NCBI GenBank assembly: GCA_033064195.1
Contig: JARBJD010000036.1
Span: 248,001-312,000, forward strand
Source: Blattamonas nauphoetae
Lineage: Eukaryota > Preaxostyla > Oxymonadida
Length of the DNA stretch: 64,000 nt
Direction of reading: 5' to 3'
The first letter of the stretch is position 1; every line of letters begins with the position of its first letter. The position numbers and the translations under genes are program-made. Below the pieces are notes generated by a model. It saw only the letters and a list, made by a program, of their open reading frames with translations, was not told the origin of the DNA and did no database searches. Shown here piece by piece: positions 36,401 to 50,423 of the stretch.

Positions 36401-39400
36401 TCTGCCGAAATATGAGGAGGGTGGTTATAAGTTTGTCCGTGTCGCTCACATCATTGCGATTGCTTCGAAGGGGTTTGTGTATCGTTCGTTCATGAGACTA
36501 CTGCGCTCAACCATTCTGATGATCAACAGCAGCATAGCACTGAAGAATCAACAACAACAGCAGCTCGAAGGTCAGCCAATCGCTAGTGCATATCGGGATG
36601 CTCTTGCCTTCTTCTCAGGTGACTCCGATACTCTTGATCTCGTTCCTCAAACTGAAATTAAGGCGATGTCAGCTCCTTTTTCACTCGAGACACACAAATC
36701 CGAATCCCATCTCCTCGTTCGGACGTCAGTCAACACCATCACTTTCTTCTCCGCGATGGCTATCATCTGCGAAGATCTCCCGCACTCCAAATCGGATGAC
36801 CTCTTGCCTCTCCTGATTGATTCACTGATTCTCCCGTATCCGATCAAACTGCATGCAATCCTGGCAATCTCCAATCTTGTCCGAAAAGATCCAGCGAATT
36901 CAGATCGGGCACGACAACTTGGACTTATTCCGATCCTTCTTAAACTTTTCTTTATCTCTGTTTGGAATATTGTGCATATTGTTTTCAACCGGCTTCGGAC
37001 AGTGTTTTCCTCGCTTCCTGACGATATGGTCTGGATTGAGAACGAACTTCGAAACAAAGACTCACTTCTTTTTGTGTTTGTGAGCAATCAACCACCATCG
37101 TTCGACCTCCGCTATGCTGTTACGTCAATGCCGTGGTTCGTTCAGGCCACCAATCCATTCATCAAAGCTCCGCCTCACAATGTTCCTGTTGCGTCGCAGC
37201 TTCAGATCTATTCTGACATTGCTGCCGAGACACTGGACCTGCTTTCTTCGCTTAGCAAGTTGAACAAACTCAATTCCATTGTCATGCTGCAGCCCAACAG
37301 AGTCCCATTCAAAAATCAAGATGGACACACCTTTGAATGTAAAGTGAGTGTATTTGACTTGATGGAATTTATCCTCCATTTCTTCTACCCGTTTGCCATC
37401 ACATCTCAACACGAAGACATGGCAAGGGGTCTCGTCGCCGCTATTCGGAATCGGCGTGATGAGCAGAGTGAAATGGATATGAAGATTCGAATGGCCATTG
37501 GTCGAACTATCGGTGGGAAGCCCTCCCGACGACAATCACAAGAGAGAACGCCTATTGTTCAGTTCCCACACTCGAAACATCCGTTCTTCCTCATGACTGC
37601 TCTTCGTGTTCTCATCCGGATATCCATCGATCACGTGAAAATCCTCTTGCGGCAGTCGACGTTCAGATACATTCTGGTCCCATCCCTCCACTCTCGAATC
37701 GGAAGTTATGCTCGATCGTGCCCAGTCGCCAATATTCAATCATCAGCACTCCAATTTCTCGTTGAAACAGAAAAGTATCTCATCACAAAATGGACTTTCA
37801 ATGAACTTTCGATGCTCACGAACACTCCTTCAACTGAAGTGCAGTCTCAACTTAGTCGTTCTTTCTCTGCGCTGGATACTGTCAAAGCCTTCCTCGCATC
37901 TAAACCCTCATTTCGGATCGTCTCGTTTCATCGACGATTCGTCCCAAACACCCTTGGGTCCATTGTCTCGACTGAACTCCCAATTCGGCCGAATCTTCCT
38001 TCATTCACTGTCGCAACAGCCATCCTTGCTCCTCCATTCTGTCCTGAGACTGAAGATTCAGAGTCAACACCAAAACAAGTTTCTTCGCTCCTTCTCCCCA
38101 ATCCGTACCGATACACCCTCTCCGATTTGCCAGATTATTTAGTTCCGTATGCGTATTGCCTGTCTTCAGCCTCCTCTCCCGTGTTATTCAACGACCCAGT
38201 CTATGCCCATCCGCTCTTTTCTGCTCCCAATCCTTCTTCTTATCTCGACTGTCTCATTCTCTTGTCAACCCTCCCATCTGGAGCAGGGCAATTCGCCGAT
38301 GCGTTCGCAAACTTCAAACAGGAAAAGCGGTCATCATCTGTTTTGGTCATCCCTCCTGCCAATCAAGTTGAATTCTCCATCCTCCTCCACTGGGTGTGGA
38401 TCCATTTCAGCGAATACCTCCGAATTATCGCTGAAAAGGGCGAGAAAGTGACTCACCCTGCATCAGACGCCCAGCTTGATTCGATGATTGAAAAATGTGA
38501 ATTTGCGGAGATCGACGAGGATGAGCTGAAACGCCAGCCAATTCATCGAGCATCACTCCAAAAAACGAAAACTGTCACAATCGACCACCGTACGTACTCA
38601 TCCAACGACCTCTCCGCCCACTCCGATCAGGAAAAACCCGGCTCGCCCATGAAAGAGGTCGAAGAGGTTGTGGAGAAGGAGTCTGACCAGCCGTACTTTG
38701 ACTACATGACAATGGCCTCGCCTTCGAACCCGTTCTCCCCCAACCAGTACCTCTTTCCTCTGATGGAGTGCCTTCACGTGGTTGCGAATGTCATCCATGT
38801 TCAACCATCTCATGTTGCCTATTTGGCCTCACCACTCCAAAATGTTCCGCCAATCAGACTCGGTCGGATGACGGACACTCAATTGCATCCATTCGGACCG
38901 GGGTCCGCCCCATCACCGTTTCTGAGTAGCCTCACACCACGTACATTGACTCTCCCAAAATCGACGGCACTCACATCCTGCAACTACCCTGGACTTGCTG
39001 GCAAGGTCGCCAGATCTCAGGCCAAACCGTCGATCATCCAGCTGCTCTTCGCCTTGATCGATCATCCGAACGTCGATATGGATCTGGTTCTCCTCGCAGG
39101 ACGGATTATCGTTCGCTCTCTCGCTGTCTCGCCAGTTCTTCGGAGCTGGATCCTCACATCGTATGATCTTGTTCCCATGTTGTCCCGAATTTCGTATTAT
39201 TCCAATTGGACGAATTACCTCAAACACGGCATTACTTTCAAGTACCCCCCTCCTCACGTTGAGTCTCCACCTATCTACACCACCGATCCCAAGTCTTATC
39301 AACAATCTCCTCCACTGCCCAACATCGAACAGTTTGTGACTGCCATCTTCCCACACGAGAAACACCATTCCCAGCATTCTTCATCATCTCACAAGGAGAG

Positions 39401-42400
39401 ACCGACTTCTGAGCCGGTTGAGTATTTGTATTATTCCGATCAGCGCATCCCAAAAGTATTAGCGATTATCTTCAGCGGTGTGGTGTATTCGATTGTGCAA
39501 GGAAGGATCCTCACGACGGAGAATCACAGCAGCAAATCGTTCCAGCATCGACAACATCATTCCATCACACACATTCGCCGTCGAAGAGAAACATACTTGA
39601 ACATCGGTGACAAACAGCCAGAAGGACCGCTCAACATGAAACGAAACTACCTCTCGTCTAATCTTCTGATCTCCACCGATCTCACTTCTGATGACAATGA
39701 GCAACAGAGAAAGCTCCGAAGGCGGTTGACTTCGTTTTCTTCAACGATTGGTAATGAACGGCTTCTCATCCATGAAATGGAGGCCTCTCCAGCGATGTAT
39801 GGTGTGGCTCACACTCCAGTCAGAGGTACATTCAGCGACAAGACAATCGGCTCAACCAGATCAACCCGTCCTATCCCGTTCATCTCTGGGCTGTCCACTG
39901 TTCGACCACCCCCTCCAAGCGTGGAGCAGCATGCCATGAATGAACCTCGAATGATGCTCATGCTCAACACGTTTGCGTCAACTCGGTACAAATCTCTCAT
40001 GCATTGTTGCCGTGTCGCGTTTCTCAATCCACTCTCGGTGAACATCACTCGAGGGACATCATCGCTGGTGATCCGCTCTGCTCTCGAAAATATCGCGTCT
40101 CGGGTTTATGTCAGAAGTGATGAATCTCAGTCGGATTTCTTCACGCGTCCTAAATCCAAGGTGTTAGAAAACATGCAGCAAACGTATCAACCCCTTAAGT
40201 CATACATTCCCTCGTACCATACGGAAGACCTGTCTTTTGTTGTTTCCATGTCCCTCAAAACGCTCGAAGTGTTGGCTGTCCGAAACTTCCTTTCCCAAAC
40301 CATCATCGTCCGCGATGAATGTGTCTTGCTCACCATCATCGCTTGTGTTGCTTCTGTCGATGACGCGTCTGCTCTCTCTGCATGCAACATTCTGAGCTCA
40401 ATCATCCAGCACGATCCTTTTGTGGGTGTCCGGATCGTCAATTCTCCGCTGTTCATGCCTGCCCTTATTACTCTTCTTTCCAGAGTTGCTGATCCACAGG
40501 ATCATCCAATCGCTTCCAAACAAAACACAAGTACTCGATGTCTTTCTGACGCCTGTTTACTGTTGTTCGTGAATGCTCTCCTTGTTGCTCCTTCCTGCGT
40601 GATGAAAGATGTTCTGTCTATTGCTCCTTCATTCCCGCATATGAAGGTCCCAAAACTCGCCACATCCAACAATCCTCATTCTTCCTCCTTCGTACCTCAT
40701 CCGTCGGCCCTTCTTGACGACTCTCATTCGATTTTCTCTCTCCTGATTGCTTCTGCTCGTTCTAACGATCCTGTGTATCCAACAAGATCTCTTATCCTCG
40801 TAATGAAGATCATTCGACTTCTCCTCCACATGTCCCCTTCGCCATATGCTTCATTGCGAATGAGTCTCTCTTACAGCAAGATGATCGCATACCATGACAA
40901 CCCTTCTCTCTTCCTTGAAACAGCTTTCCATGATTTGAAGTTGTTTTTGAGTGTTCTTCAACACGTTGACAAACCAACAATTGTCTCAGAAGCATCGACA
41001 ACACTCACCGCAGTCATTATCACATCTCAACAACTTCAAAGTGGATGGTGTACAGGAGCTTGGGATGGAGACCAGACTGGCGAATGGGAACAAATCCATG
41101 CAGGACAAACTGCAGAGTCAATCACTCATTCGATGAATTATGAGCCACCACACACCAAACCGTCTCCTGCCCCAAGTCCACGCCACTCTCCGGAACCAAC
41201 GGAATACATCCTCACGAAAGATGTCGACCGCAGAGGAGTCATCCGCAACCACCGGAAAATCGCTGGCTCGCTGACGAGTTTCATCATGCTCTTTGGAACT
41301 CATTTTGGTGTTGGTGCGCCGTTGCCCAGTGAACTCTCGAAACCACCACCAGGATCGAATGTGCTTACGAATCCAGGTGAGATCCAGCAAGCACAGAGCA
41401 AGCCGATCTGGTACCAGAAGCTGGATACTCTGATTTTGGATGACCCGCGTTTCCTCTGGTTGAGCAACCCAATCGATCGGACGATTCCATTGGTGGATTA
41501 TCATGTTCATCCTCCGTATGAGACTCGAAACGACACCCAGCTTCAGAATGAGGATCATTCACAGGAGGAACCCAAGTCACCTGTTCCACAAGTAATTTTT
41601 GAGAGGAAGCCAATTGCCCGTCCAGTCTTGTTTGAGCTACGCAAAGAAACACACAAGCCGTTCCTTACAACAACATTGATTATGCCAGCAGAAGAAGCAA
41701 AAAGCGCAGCAGAAAAATCCAACGCAGAAAACTGTCAGAAGTGTGGTCTTCCTCTGGGTGTGTCAATCATCGCGTCTCGAAAGCTCTGCATTGTGGAAGA
41801 CGATGAGAATGCATATCCAAAGGGTATGCTCGCTAAACTGGAAGCGGAGAAAGAGATGCAAGTCAAGAAAGCTGAAGAGAATCTCAGAAAGGTTGAGGAT
41901 ACGAAGAAGATTCAAACGGCAGTCAACAAAGCCAGCAAAGCAGACTCAGTTGCCGACATTGAAACCCCGAACGATGTTCGTGCTCGTGTCAAGCTGGAAG
42001 AGGAGGCCCAGATTTCTCTCCGATACGGTTTGACCTCACTCAGAACTCGGTTCAAGACAATGCCACTGGAAGTTCTGCGGCCGCTGTTCTCCATTGTGAT
42101 TGGAGAGACCTTGTATTACTTTGCGATGCCCAAAACTAACTCTGAAGAAGAGATGGTTCAGATTGATGACTATGCTCACTTTGCTGCCTTCCTCTTGGCG
42201 TGGAGAACAGATCAGGCGACGCTCCGCAAAGAAATCGAACGACCAGACATGGCAGCACTCTCGAGTCTCACCTTCATCGCAGAAGACACCATCCGAAATG
42301 AGTACTCCCGAACACTCTTGGATCTCTTCTCAACAGCACCCGACGACAAAGACCACGGAATCAAACAGGGAGGAATCAAGTTTCTCATCGAGATTTTCTC

Positions 42401-44441
42401 CAACAGAGACGCTCCAGACAATGTCAAAGCAATGATCATCAAGATCCTCCTGACGATTCTCGTCGGGCATCGATCCGTGTGCCGTGGGATGAGGTATACA
42501 CCTGACCGCCAGCCAGGCGACGACAGGTTCCGCAACTCGCCTGATAGTCTCATCGTTCCACAAGAAATCCCCCCACAAATTGTGACTGAAGGCATCGGAT
42601 ATCGGAGTCTGACAGAAGTTTACAGAGAAAAGATCGCGAAATGGGCGACATCCAATTTTTTGGCGATGGTTCGTCCACAATACAACACAGCTGATCCCAA
42701 TACACCCGAACATCTGAAACACCATCAGTCGCAGACTATCCTGACAAGTGACATCATCCGCTCTTTGGCCATGACCTGTCTGTTCCAGCTCATCGGCCGG
42801 AACTACAGTCTCGATGGGATCTCCGAGAACCAGTTTGTTCCGTCGCTCATCAACATCCTCTTTTCGGAGCAGTCGTCGAAGAAGATTCCTCCTCCGATTC
42901 CGATCTCATCCAAACCAGGCGACGTCCAACAGTGGAGCACCATGCCTCTTATTGAAGCGTCGATGTATACCAACCAGACTGTCGAATGTGCTCTCTGGGT
43001 TCTCGCTCAACTGACGTCTTCGCCGACAGCTGGAACCCTCATTGCAACAACCGTCGCTCATGGTGGGATCACTGCCATTGTGTCTGCCCTATCTCGCCAT
43101 TACATCAACCAAGGCTTTCTCTCTGCTGGCTTTTGTGCGCTCTCGAACATCCTCGCTGGAGCTGTTTCATACCAAAGGATCTTTGGAGTGAATTGTCGAG
43201 GTGTTGAACTTATTTCGACTCTTCTCATGCAAAATATCGACCTGATTGCACTCTTCCACATGTTGTCATGCCTCGTCTGTTTAAGTTCGGGAATGCCAGA
43301 GTTGATTCCACTGTTCCACTGCCGAAACCTCCCACAGCGCGTTCTGCTTCTTGTCCGCCAACTGAGTGCGTGCCAAGTCCGAAATGCGAAAGAGTTCCTC
43401 CCGACAGAAAGTGCTCATCGCTCCCTTTCTGCCGATTACGATCATCAGCCTCCGCAGTTGTTCGTCCCTGCCAAACAACTCAGCAACTCTCTCTACTACA
43501 ACCAGCTGTGCAACACATGGATTCAAGACTTTGTCCCAACTCCTGTTTCTGGAAGTCTTGGTGATGCGCAGAACAAGGAATGGATCAACCGTGTTGCTAC
43601 AACGGCAGACAAACAGACACAAGCGAGCTCTGTCAAATTGAGTCAGGATTCAGAAGGCCCCAGCGGTTTCTCAGAATTTGCAGATGGAATTGTTGTGGTG
43701 GACTCACTCGATTATCACACTGTCAAAATCGACTCGTCTTTTGTCTCGCAGGAAAGTCCAATGTGGGAACAGCAAGAAGCCATGTGGGAGGACGAACGGA
43801 GACTCAAACTAATCAACGACATGAAGTATCTTCGCACAGTTCACACACACAACGGAGCAATTGTTGGCAGTCCGCAGGAGCTTTCCTATCAAGACGTCAT
43901 GGTGCCGCTTGCCGAGGACGACTTTGAGCAACGCCCGTTGTCACCAACGGACTTCCACACCCACAGCCTAGCTGATGTCGACTTTGACGAGGTTGGGAAC
44001 TTTTTCGAGGACTTGCAGCTTGAGAAAATCAAACTTTTGATGACACAACAGGCAAAGAGCAACCCAACAGCAGCAGCAAATCTCCAACACATTCTGATTG
44101 AAAAACGAGACTGGAATGATGAAGATGTTGCTCGAATCGAGTCTGAATATCTGGATGTCCCCACAACGAACGAGAAGCGTCTGGTGAACATCTCTGTCAT
44201 CCCCCTCCCCACAGCCATCATCCTCGCGGCCTCTGACTACATCTCCAACTGTTTGCCCTCCCTTCTCTCCAGTGAACACGAACTCGTCATTGACTCGTCA
44301 AACGTGTCCACTTCTCCCACAAAGGATTCCTTTTCGTTTGTTTCATCAACCAAAATCTCGGACTCTTGTCTCTCAATTCCATGTCAAGAGGAAACCACGA
44401 CCAGTTACCAAGCCACTGTTTCCGATACATACTACACTTAG
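30482..44441 (+). CDS. Giant helical-repeat protein (about 4,600 residues), main exon of about 13.6 kb
   Basis: Two or three short 5' exons start at ATG 30482 (MDIEILKDPDEISRFNLASR). They encode a CxxC-rich cluster, CFQCWTSHLTSLNTTNCSQC. An intron at about 30678-30709 leads to a small second exon. The phase of the next junction (about 30757-30838) is not solved. The main exon then runs to TAG 44441, open for more than 4,500 codons without an intron. Much of it reads as HEAT/armadillo-like helix pairs, for example DEVLFNAVSALLYIAQ and VECALWVLAQLTSSPTAGTL. Disordered Ser/Pro/Thr-rich spacers interrupt it, the largest near residues 950-1060 of the open frame. Another Cys pair (ENCQKCGLPLG) lies near residue 3650, before a charged coiled coil. 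No known giant (BEACH, HECT, PI3K-like) signature is visible. The likely role is a scaffold; the identity is unknown. Confidence 0.8.
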
Positions 44442-44561
44442 GATCCAATACAACGTTTCTTCTTGCAGTTGAGAAAATCCCTTCTTGTTTCCTGTTCCTT
44501 TTTCTCGAGTTGTTTTGAATGTTCGATCTTAGTATAATTACTTCTTTTTCTCAAACCATAA

Positions 44562-45301
<740 letters not shown>

Positions 45302-45547
45302 TTGATAAACAAAATCTTTTTCTCTCATTTCACCTAGATTTTTGATTGTATGGACCCATTCGCTCTTTTTCCATCTTAAATTGCCTCGGAGCTCAGGTTC
45401 AGATAATACATCCATCCCGCTCCCATTCCTGAATGACCATTGTGAGTACGAATCGAGACATAACACTATCAAGACTGTTTGTTCACTTTTCTGGACATTC
45501 AAACAATAAAATGGGTTACACAACCTCTCACCGCCAATCCTCTTCCA

Positions 45548-46850
45548 ATGACAATGAAACCAAATCGTCCGGTTAAACCCGGAACACTTCATTTTCCACC
45601 ACATCTTACAGGTTCTGCAAAACCAGCAGTCTTGAATGAACGGGAGATCCAAATCGCGTTCGATTATCTATCCCGTGGAAAGGGATTTATTGCGAGAGAG
45701 GACCTTGAAGAAACAGTAAAGGGTATAAAACCAACTTCATGGCCACAGTTTTCCGATTTAATCGAACCTGGCGAACGAATCACATACGATCAATTAATGA
45801 ACCAGCTTCGCTTTTTTGAGGCGGGATCTTTTGATTGTGTTCGTGAGGCATTCAACGTGTGTCGTTTTCGCGTCTTTTTTCAGAGATTTTACCATTATTT
45901 TCGCTCCAGCTCTTCCGTGGAGAACGAAATGACCCTCTCTCGATGCTTATGCGCGGAGCAGCTGTTGCTGAGGCAAAACCAACTGATACTTCTATACCAA
46001 TCCAGAACAAAGACCTCTTGGATGGTGGTGGAAAGAAAAAGACTCGTCCACGCCTTGACGAAGTTGATCTCGATGAATTGTCTGACTCCGAGTTAGAAGA
46101 TCTTCTTTCTGAAGAAGACAGAATTAAACGAGAGGAAGAAGCAAGAAAGCAAGACAAGGAGTTGGCGGAAACACGTCAGAAAGAAGAAGATTCAAAGGCA
46201 AAAGCTCAGAGACCAAAGCCGAAGTTTAAAGGCTCTAATATCATTACTGCGAACGATATTTGCGAAGTTATGAAGAGGCTCAATCCTGGGGAAGAGTTTG
46301 ATGAAGTTTGCCACCTTTCTCATTCCTAAATCATCATTTCTTTCAGGAGGATCTTCTTTTCTTATCGAAAGCACCCGATCTGGATGGTGACGGTGTAATT
46401 TCATTTAATGATTTTTCTCGCCTGTTCGATGAGTGGAGTCGGAATGGACTTCATTTCGGAGATCCCATCCTCCCGTCAGAACTCGACCTTGTTATTCCTC
46501 CTGATGACCCAGTCAGGACCGAAGCGAAGGGAGCGCGAAATGAGATGCGACTGAATGCGACAGTGATGGAACAGAGAATGGTCGAAGAGGCAAGGCAGAA
46601 GAAGCTTCAACAAGAAGAGGAATCAAAGCGGAAGGAAGAGGAGGAGGAGGAAAGGCCGAAGGAGGAAGACGAGATCGATCCACGTTATGCCGATCTTCCA
46701 AAATTGTTTGAGAAGAAGTTGCTTGAACGCCATCGAACCCAAGCTCGAATCAAAAGAGGCATGACAATGAAAATGAGCAAAAATGCCGAAAAGCAGGGAC
46801 AGCAGAAGAGAGACGACTTGGACGATGACGACGACGACATTGACATGTGA
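45548..46850 (+). CDS. EF-hand protein with charged coiled-coil tail, three exons
   Basis: Exons are 45548-45856, 45886-46305 and 46347-46850, closing to 410 residues. The N-terminal 100 residues form a calmodulin-like half (NEREIQIAFDYLSRGKGF, then LEPGERITYDQLMNQL-type helix) without intact calcium loops. Residues about 215-275 hold a second pair, whose loop DLDGDGVISFND is a complete EF-hand. The region between is acidic and Lys-rich. The C-terminal 130 residues are a Glu/Arg/Lys coil ending DDDDDDIDM. The first intron appears to use the second of two tandem acceptors (CAG|AG). Using the first would shift the frame. It follows centrin by 246 bp on the same strand and converges on KAP3. A flagellar or basal-body role is plausible from context only. 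Confidence 0.75.
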
Positions 46851-46932
46851 ACTTCATTTCATCCCTTATTTCTTGCGCGGATCTTCATTTGATATTGCTA
46901 TTGTTGAGTGAAATGAAAATAAGATGGAAAAA

Positions 46933-49434
46933 TCAAAAGTGTCCGTTCGTCTCGCGCTCGTGCTCCTTTATGGCCAGTAGCCATTGCTTGTTGTAGATTT
47001 CAAATTTCTTGTCGAGAATCACTGCACCAAGTTTCTCGTCCGCAGCCTAAACAAGAATGATCAGAGGGAGAAGAGACAGACAGCAATAATGAAGAGAATC
47101 TCGTCAGCAATCCGTCTCTGTTCTGGATTCGGCGCATCGTAGACAAGAGAGAGAGAAAACTTGACGAGAGCCTCTGAATGAAGAATGACAATATCTCGGG
47201 TCCGCTTGTGAAGGAGGAGGTTGTGCAGTGCCGCCAAACATATATCAAAAATATCTTCATCTTGCCAATGATCTGCTGAAAGGGAAAAAGAAAGAGTGGG
47301 CATACGCTCGATGAGTCGAGAAAGAAGAGAGACCCATCCACTCTGGGCAAGAGCTGGAAGAACCTCAGGGATGGATGTGAGCTTCAGGACCAGGTTGAGA
47401 ATGCCATGGATAACTTCGGCAGCGACGTTGTCTTCCTCGTCTTGCTCGCTGCTGAAGAGATTACCCTTCTCTGTCAGATTGGTGATGCGAGCAAAGATTG
47501 GGAGGAGGTCGTGGTTGAGGGCGAGCTCTCCAAAATTCACTGTGCTGCTGTTCGTGGACACAATCATGTCCAACAAATCTGGAAGGAGCGATCCACGCTG
47601 GTCAGCTTGTTGCCGAGTGAGTTTCTCTCCGAGGACAGGGAAGAGCTTCACGAGTTGATCTCTTTTTGCCTGTGAAGAGCCGGATCGGGATTTTTTGTCT
47701 TTGGCGCTTGTGTCTCTGATAAAGGCATTCATGAGTTGCTGGATGAACTGCAGGAAGGCCGGGATGATGATTGCGATTTGTGAGGAGATTGTTGGATGTG
47801 AGTGTTGTGAGATCTGCTGAAGGAGAAGCAAAAGGTGATGCGAACCTGAGCTCAGTGACTCGTTGCCAATGTGAAGGAGAGCGCGTCCGTCTTCCCCCTC
47901 AGCGATGAGGAGAGCGGTGTTCGGAATCACAGACAGAGACAGAAGGAAAGCACATGCTTCAATGTGGAATGTGATGGACGGCTCTGAATGTGAAAAAATG
48001 AACATCAACACTGTCGGAACAAGTGAAGGGCATCCTGTGCACATGGTCTGCCCCGACTCCTCACTGAGTATGCCCAACACGAGAAGAGCCTGCTCCACTC
48101 CCTCTCCTGTACTGTCTTCGATTGTGTTGCGTTCGAGAACAGTAGCAAGGCTCGAGATGATCACGTTGTCTCGCGCTATTTTAGTTCTGAGTTGTGGAAT
48201 GAAGCAGAGATTGAGAAGGAGGCGAAGAGATGCATCCAGAATGATGTCGGTCTGGGGATTTGTGAGATGTGGACGGAGCTTCTTCAAAATGTCGCTCTCC
48301 GCGAGCACCTGCATTCCACCTGGATTCACAGACAGGCGCTTGAGGAAGACGATGGCGAGATAAACAAGCTCTGCATGGGTCATGTCCATCGAAGACGTGA
48401 GATGCTTGATGAGGTCAAAGGAAATCATCTTCTGCTCTTCGCCTGGAGCGTCAGCGAGGTTGTGGAGGAGATGGAAGGACGCGTAGAGAAGCATCGATTG
48501 CTTGTCGAGGATATTTCCGAGCTTTTTCTCGTTTTGCTTGATTCGAGACTCAAGTTGAATCTGGTCCTTCCGTTCAAGTTCTCCAGAATCAAGCTTGATT
48601 CGGTCCTTCCGGAGTTCATGTTGAACTTTGTTCGTTTTTCGGAGTTCTTCATCAATCAGGTTGATAGTGACGTCAGTAATTTTGTATGGGATGAGGACCG
48701 GGTGGAAGTTGTCGAAGTGCGAGATGCAAAAGTAAATAAAGACAATATTGAGTGCGAGTTCGCTATTTCTTGAGGTTTTATCTTCGAGCAAGCGTTTGAG
48801 GGCGTTCATGAGATTTGTATGTTGAACAATCGTAGGAAGATTGTCAGGAGTCTGTGCGAGTTCTAAGATGAGTTTAGCATTTGCGTTTTGGACTGCGGGA
48901 TCGTTGTCATAAAGTCGGTCAAAATATTCATCAAGCTCGTCTATTCGAGCAATTCGTGACGACTTACTATTCTTTTTCATCGCCTTATTCATGGCAGATG
49001 ATCCACGGGTCTTATTCAATCGTCCTGTTGATAAAGACAAGACAATAGTATTTGAAAAAAATAGAAACCTCTTGTTTTCTGCTGTTTTGCCTTTAAAAGA
49101 TTATACAATTGAACCTCAACCAATTGCTTAACACTTGGGACAAGAATTTGACTGTTTTGGTTCACAATTGACTCAGCCAAAGCAGGTATGTTCGTATTAT
49201 CATTGATGGGAGGAACAGAAATTCTGAAGAAGTCATGATTTTCAGAAAAAAGCTAATGTACCGCTTTGTTTTGTTTTTTTTTTCAGATTGAACTACGTTT
49301 CGATGTTCATCGAACATTGCTGCCTCGACGACATAATGAACGATGAGAGAGTTATCAGTTGGATCGTGGATGATTGTCTCCAAGTGATTAATACGCTGTA
49401 ACGAACTGCCGGATGTCGGATCCATCCGAGTCAT
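46933..49434 (-). CDS. Kinesin-associated protein 3 (KAP3), kinesin-2 accessory subunit, four exons
   Basis: KAP3 joins the two motor chains of kinesin-2 and links them to IFT trains for anterograde flagellar transport. Exons from the 5' end are 49434-49262, 49223-49069, 49024-47082 and 47046-46933 (794 residues). The start matches KAP proteins (NSLIVHYVVEAAMFDEHRN, then NDNTNIPALAESIVNQNSQI and VEVQLYNLLKAKQQKTR). The armadillo body follows, with SSRIARIDELDEYFDRLYDN, KQSMLLYASFHLLHNLADAP, AELVYLAIVFLKRLSVNPGG and DILKKLRPHLTNPQTDIILD. The C-terminus is KKFEIYNKQWLLAIKEHE. Length agrees with animal and algal KAP (about 790-810). The EF-hand gene ends 82 bp away on the other strand. Confidence 0.95.
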
Positions 49435-50061
49435 GGTCTCCGAGAAAACTTAATTGTCGAAGAAATCAGAGAATAAAAATGATGGATGCATTGTCAGAGA
49501 AAAAGAAAAATGAATAAAAATAAACCAAAGCAAGAGATAAATGAAACAGGAAAGTTTAAATTAATGAGGGTATGTCAAACATAAAGAAGAATCCGAGAGA
49601 TTCAAAGAAAAATGTGGTCCGATCGAACGGACCGATTCTGATCCCTTGCAATGTTTTATCATTTGATGACTAAATTGGAGCAAAGATTCAACACAAACTT
49701 CAGCTCGATGACCAGGAAGAACTCATTTGTTCGCAGTCTTTCTTTCTCTACTTTAACAGAACGCACACGTCCATGTGCTTGAAAGTGGTTGATTTGTCGT
49801 GATGCTCAGACAGCAAATCTATTCTCACGCAAAGAAGGAAAGAAAGTTTCAATGTGAAGACAGTGAAAGAACAAGTTGACTAGTCGCACGCCTTAGAGAC
49901 ACAAATTGCATCAGAGAACGACTCCGAGAGCTCAGACGAGGAGCAGAGCGAAGAAACACAACCGTCGACTCAAAACTAGGCCGAGCGGTTCATCAGACCG
50001 CTGACAGATGTGGGTGACGGATGCCTGGATGGTGTCAAAAGAATATATCCAAGTGCACTGA
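49435..50061. other. Intergenic spacer upstream of KAP3, with a repeat shared with 53.9 kb
   Basis: No gene is seen. It contains the first copy of a roughly 65-bp direct repeat (49616-49680). A short acidic open piece near 49900-49978 reads ENDSESSDEEQSEETQPSTQ before a stop. This could be a leftover 3' end of a lost gene. Confidence 0.45.
49616..49680 (+). repeat. Direct repeat copy A (about 65 bp)
   Basis: It shares tggtccgatcgaa and tctgatcccttgca, in the same order and spacing, with copy B at 53883-53947. The rest is about 60-70% alike by eye. It lies about 180 bp upstream of the KAP3 start codon. Confidence 0.55.
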
Positions 50062-50100
50062 TATAGGGGGTGAACTAATTATGTCCCCTCAAGTTTTCTC
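50062..50100 (+). repeat. Left terminal inverted repeat of the mariner element
   Basis: The outer end reads tataggggg and the inner end tgtcccctcaagttttct. About 38 bases match the reverse complement of 52195-52233 with one mismatch. TA dinucleotides at the edges fit the TA target-site duplication of the Tc1/mariner superfamily. Confidence 0.9.
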
Positions 50101-50423
50101 ATTATCGGAAAGGTATAGAACACTATCATTTTTTCGAGAGTCTTACACAGAGCCAACTCATGTTCGAACCTCGTTTTTCATCTTTTTGTTTCTTGGAACG
50201 CTCACATCAAACAATTCTCAATTTGATTCGGTGATTTTGACTCCAATTAAACACAATAAGTGCGTGTATCTCTCAACAGTTGTTCTTTCAAACTCATTTT
50301 TTGTGATTTGAACAAATTTGGTCAAAAGAAGTCATGTATCGATAGATGTAGCGGAATGAGGACAGCACGAACATTCTCCCCTAATGGTCGACCAGGCGAG
50401 CCTGGTCTTGTGCATAGCGCAGT

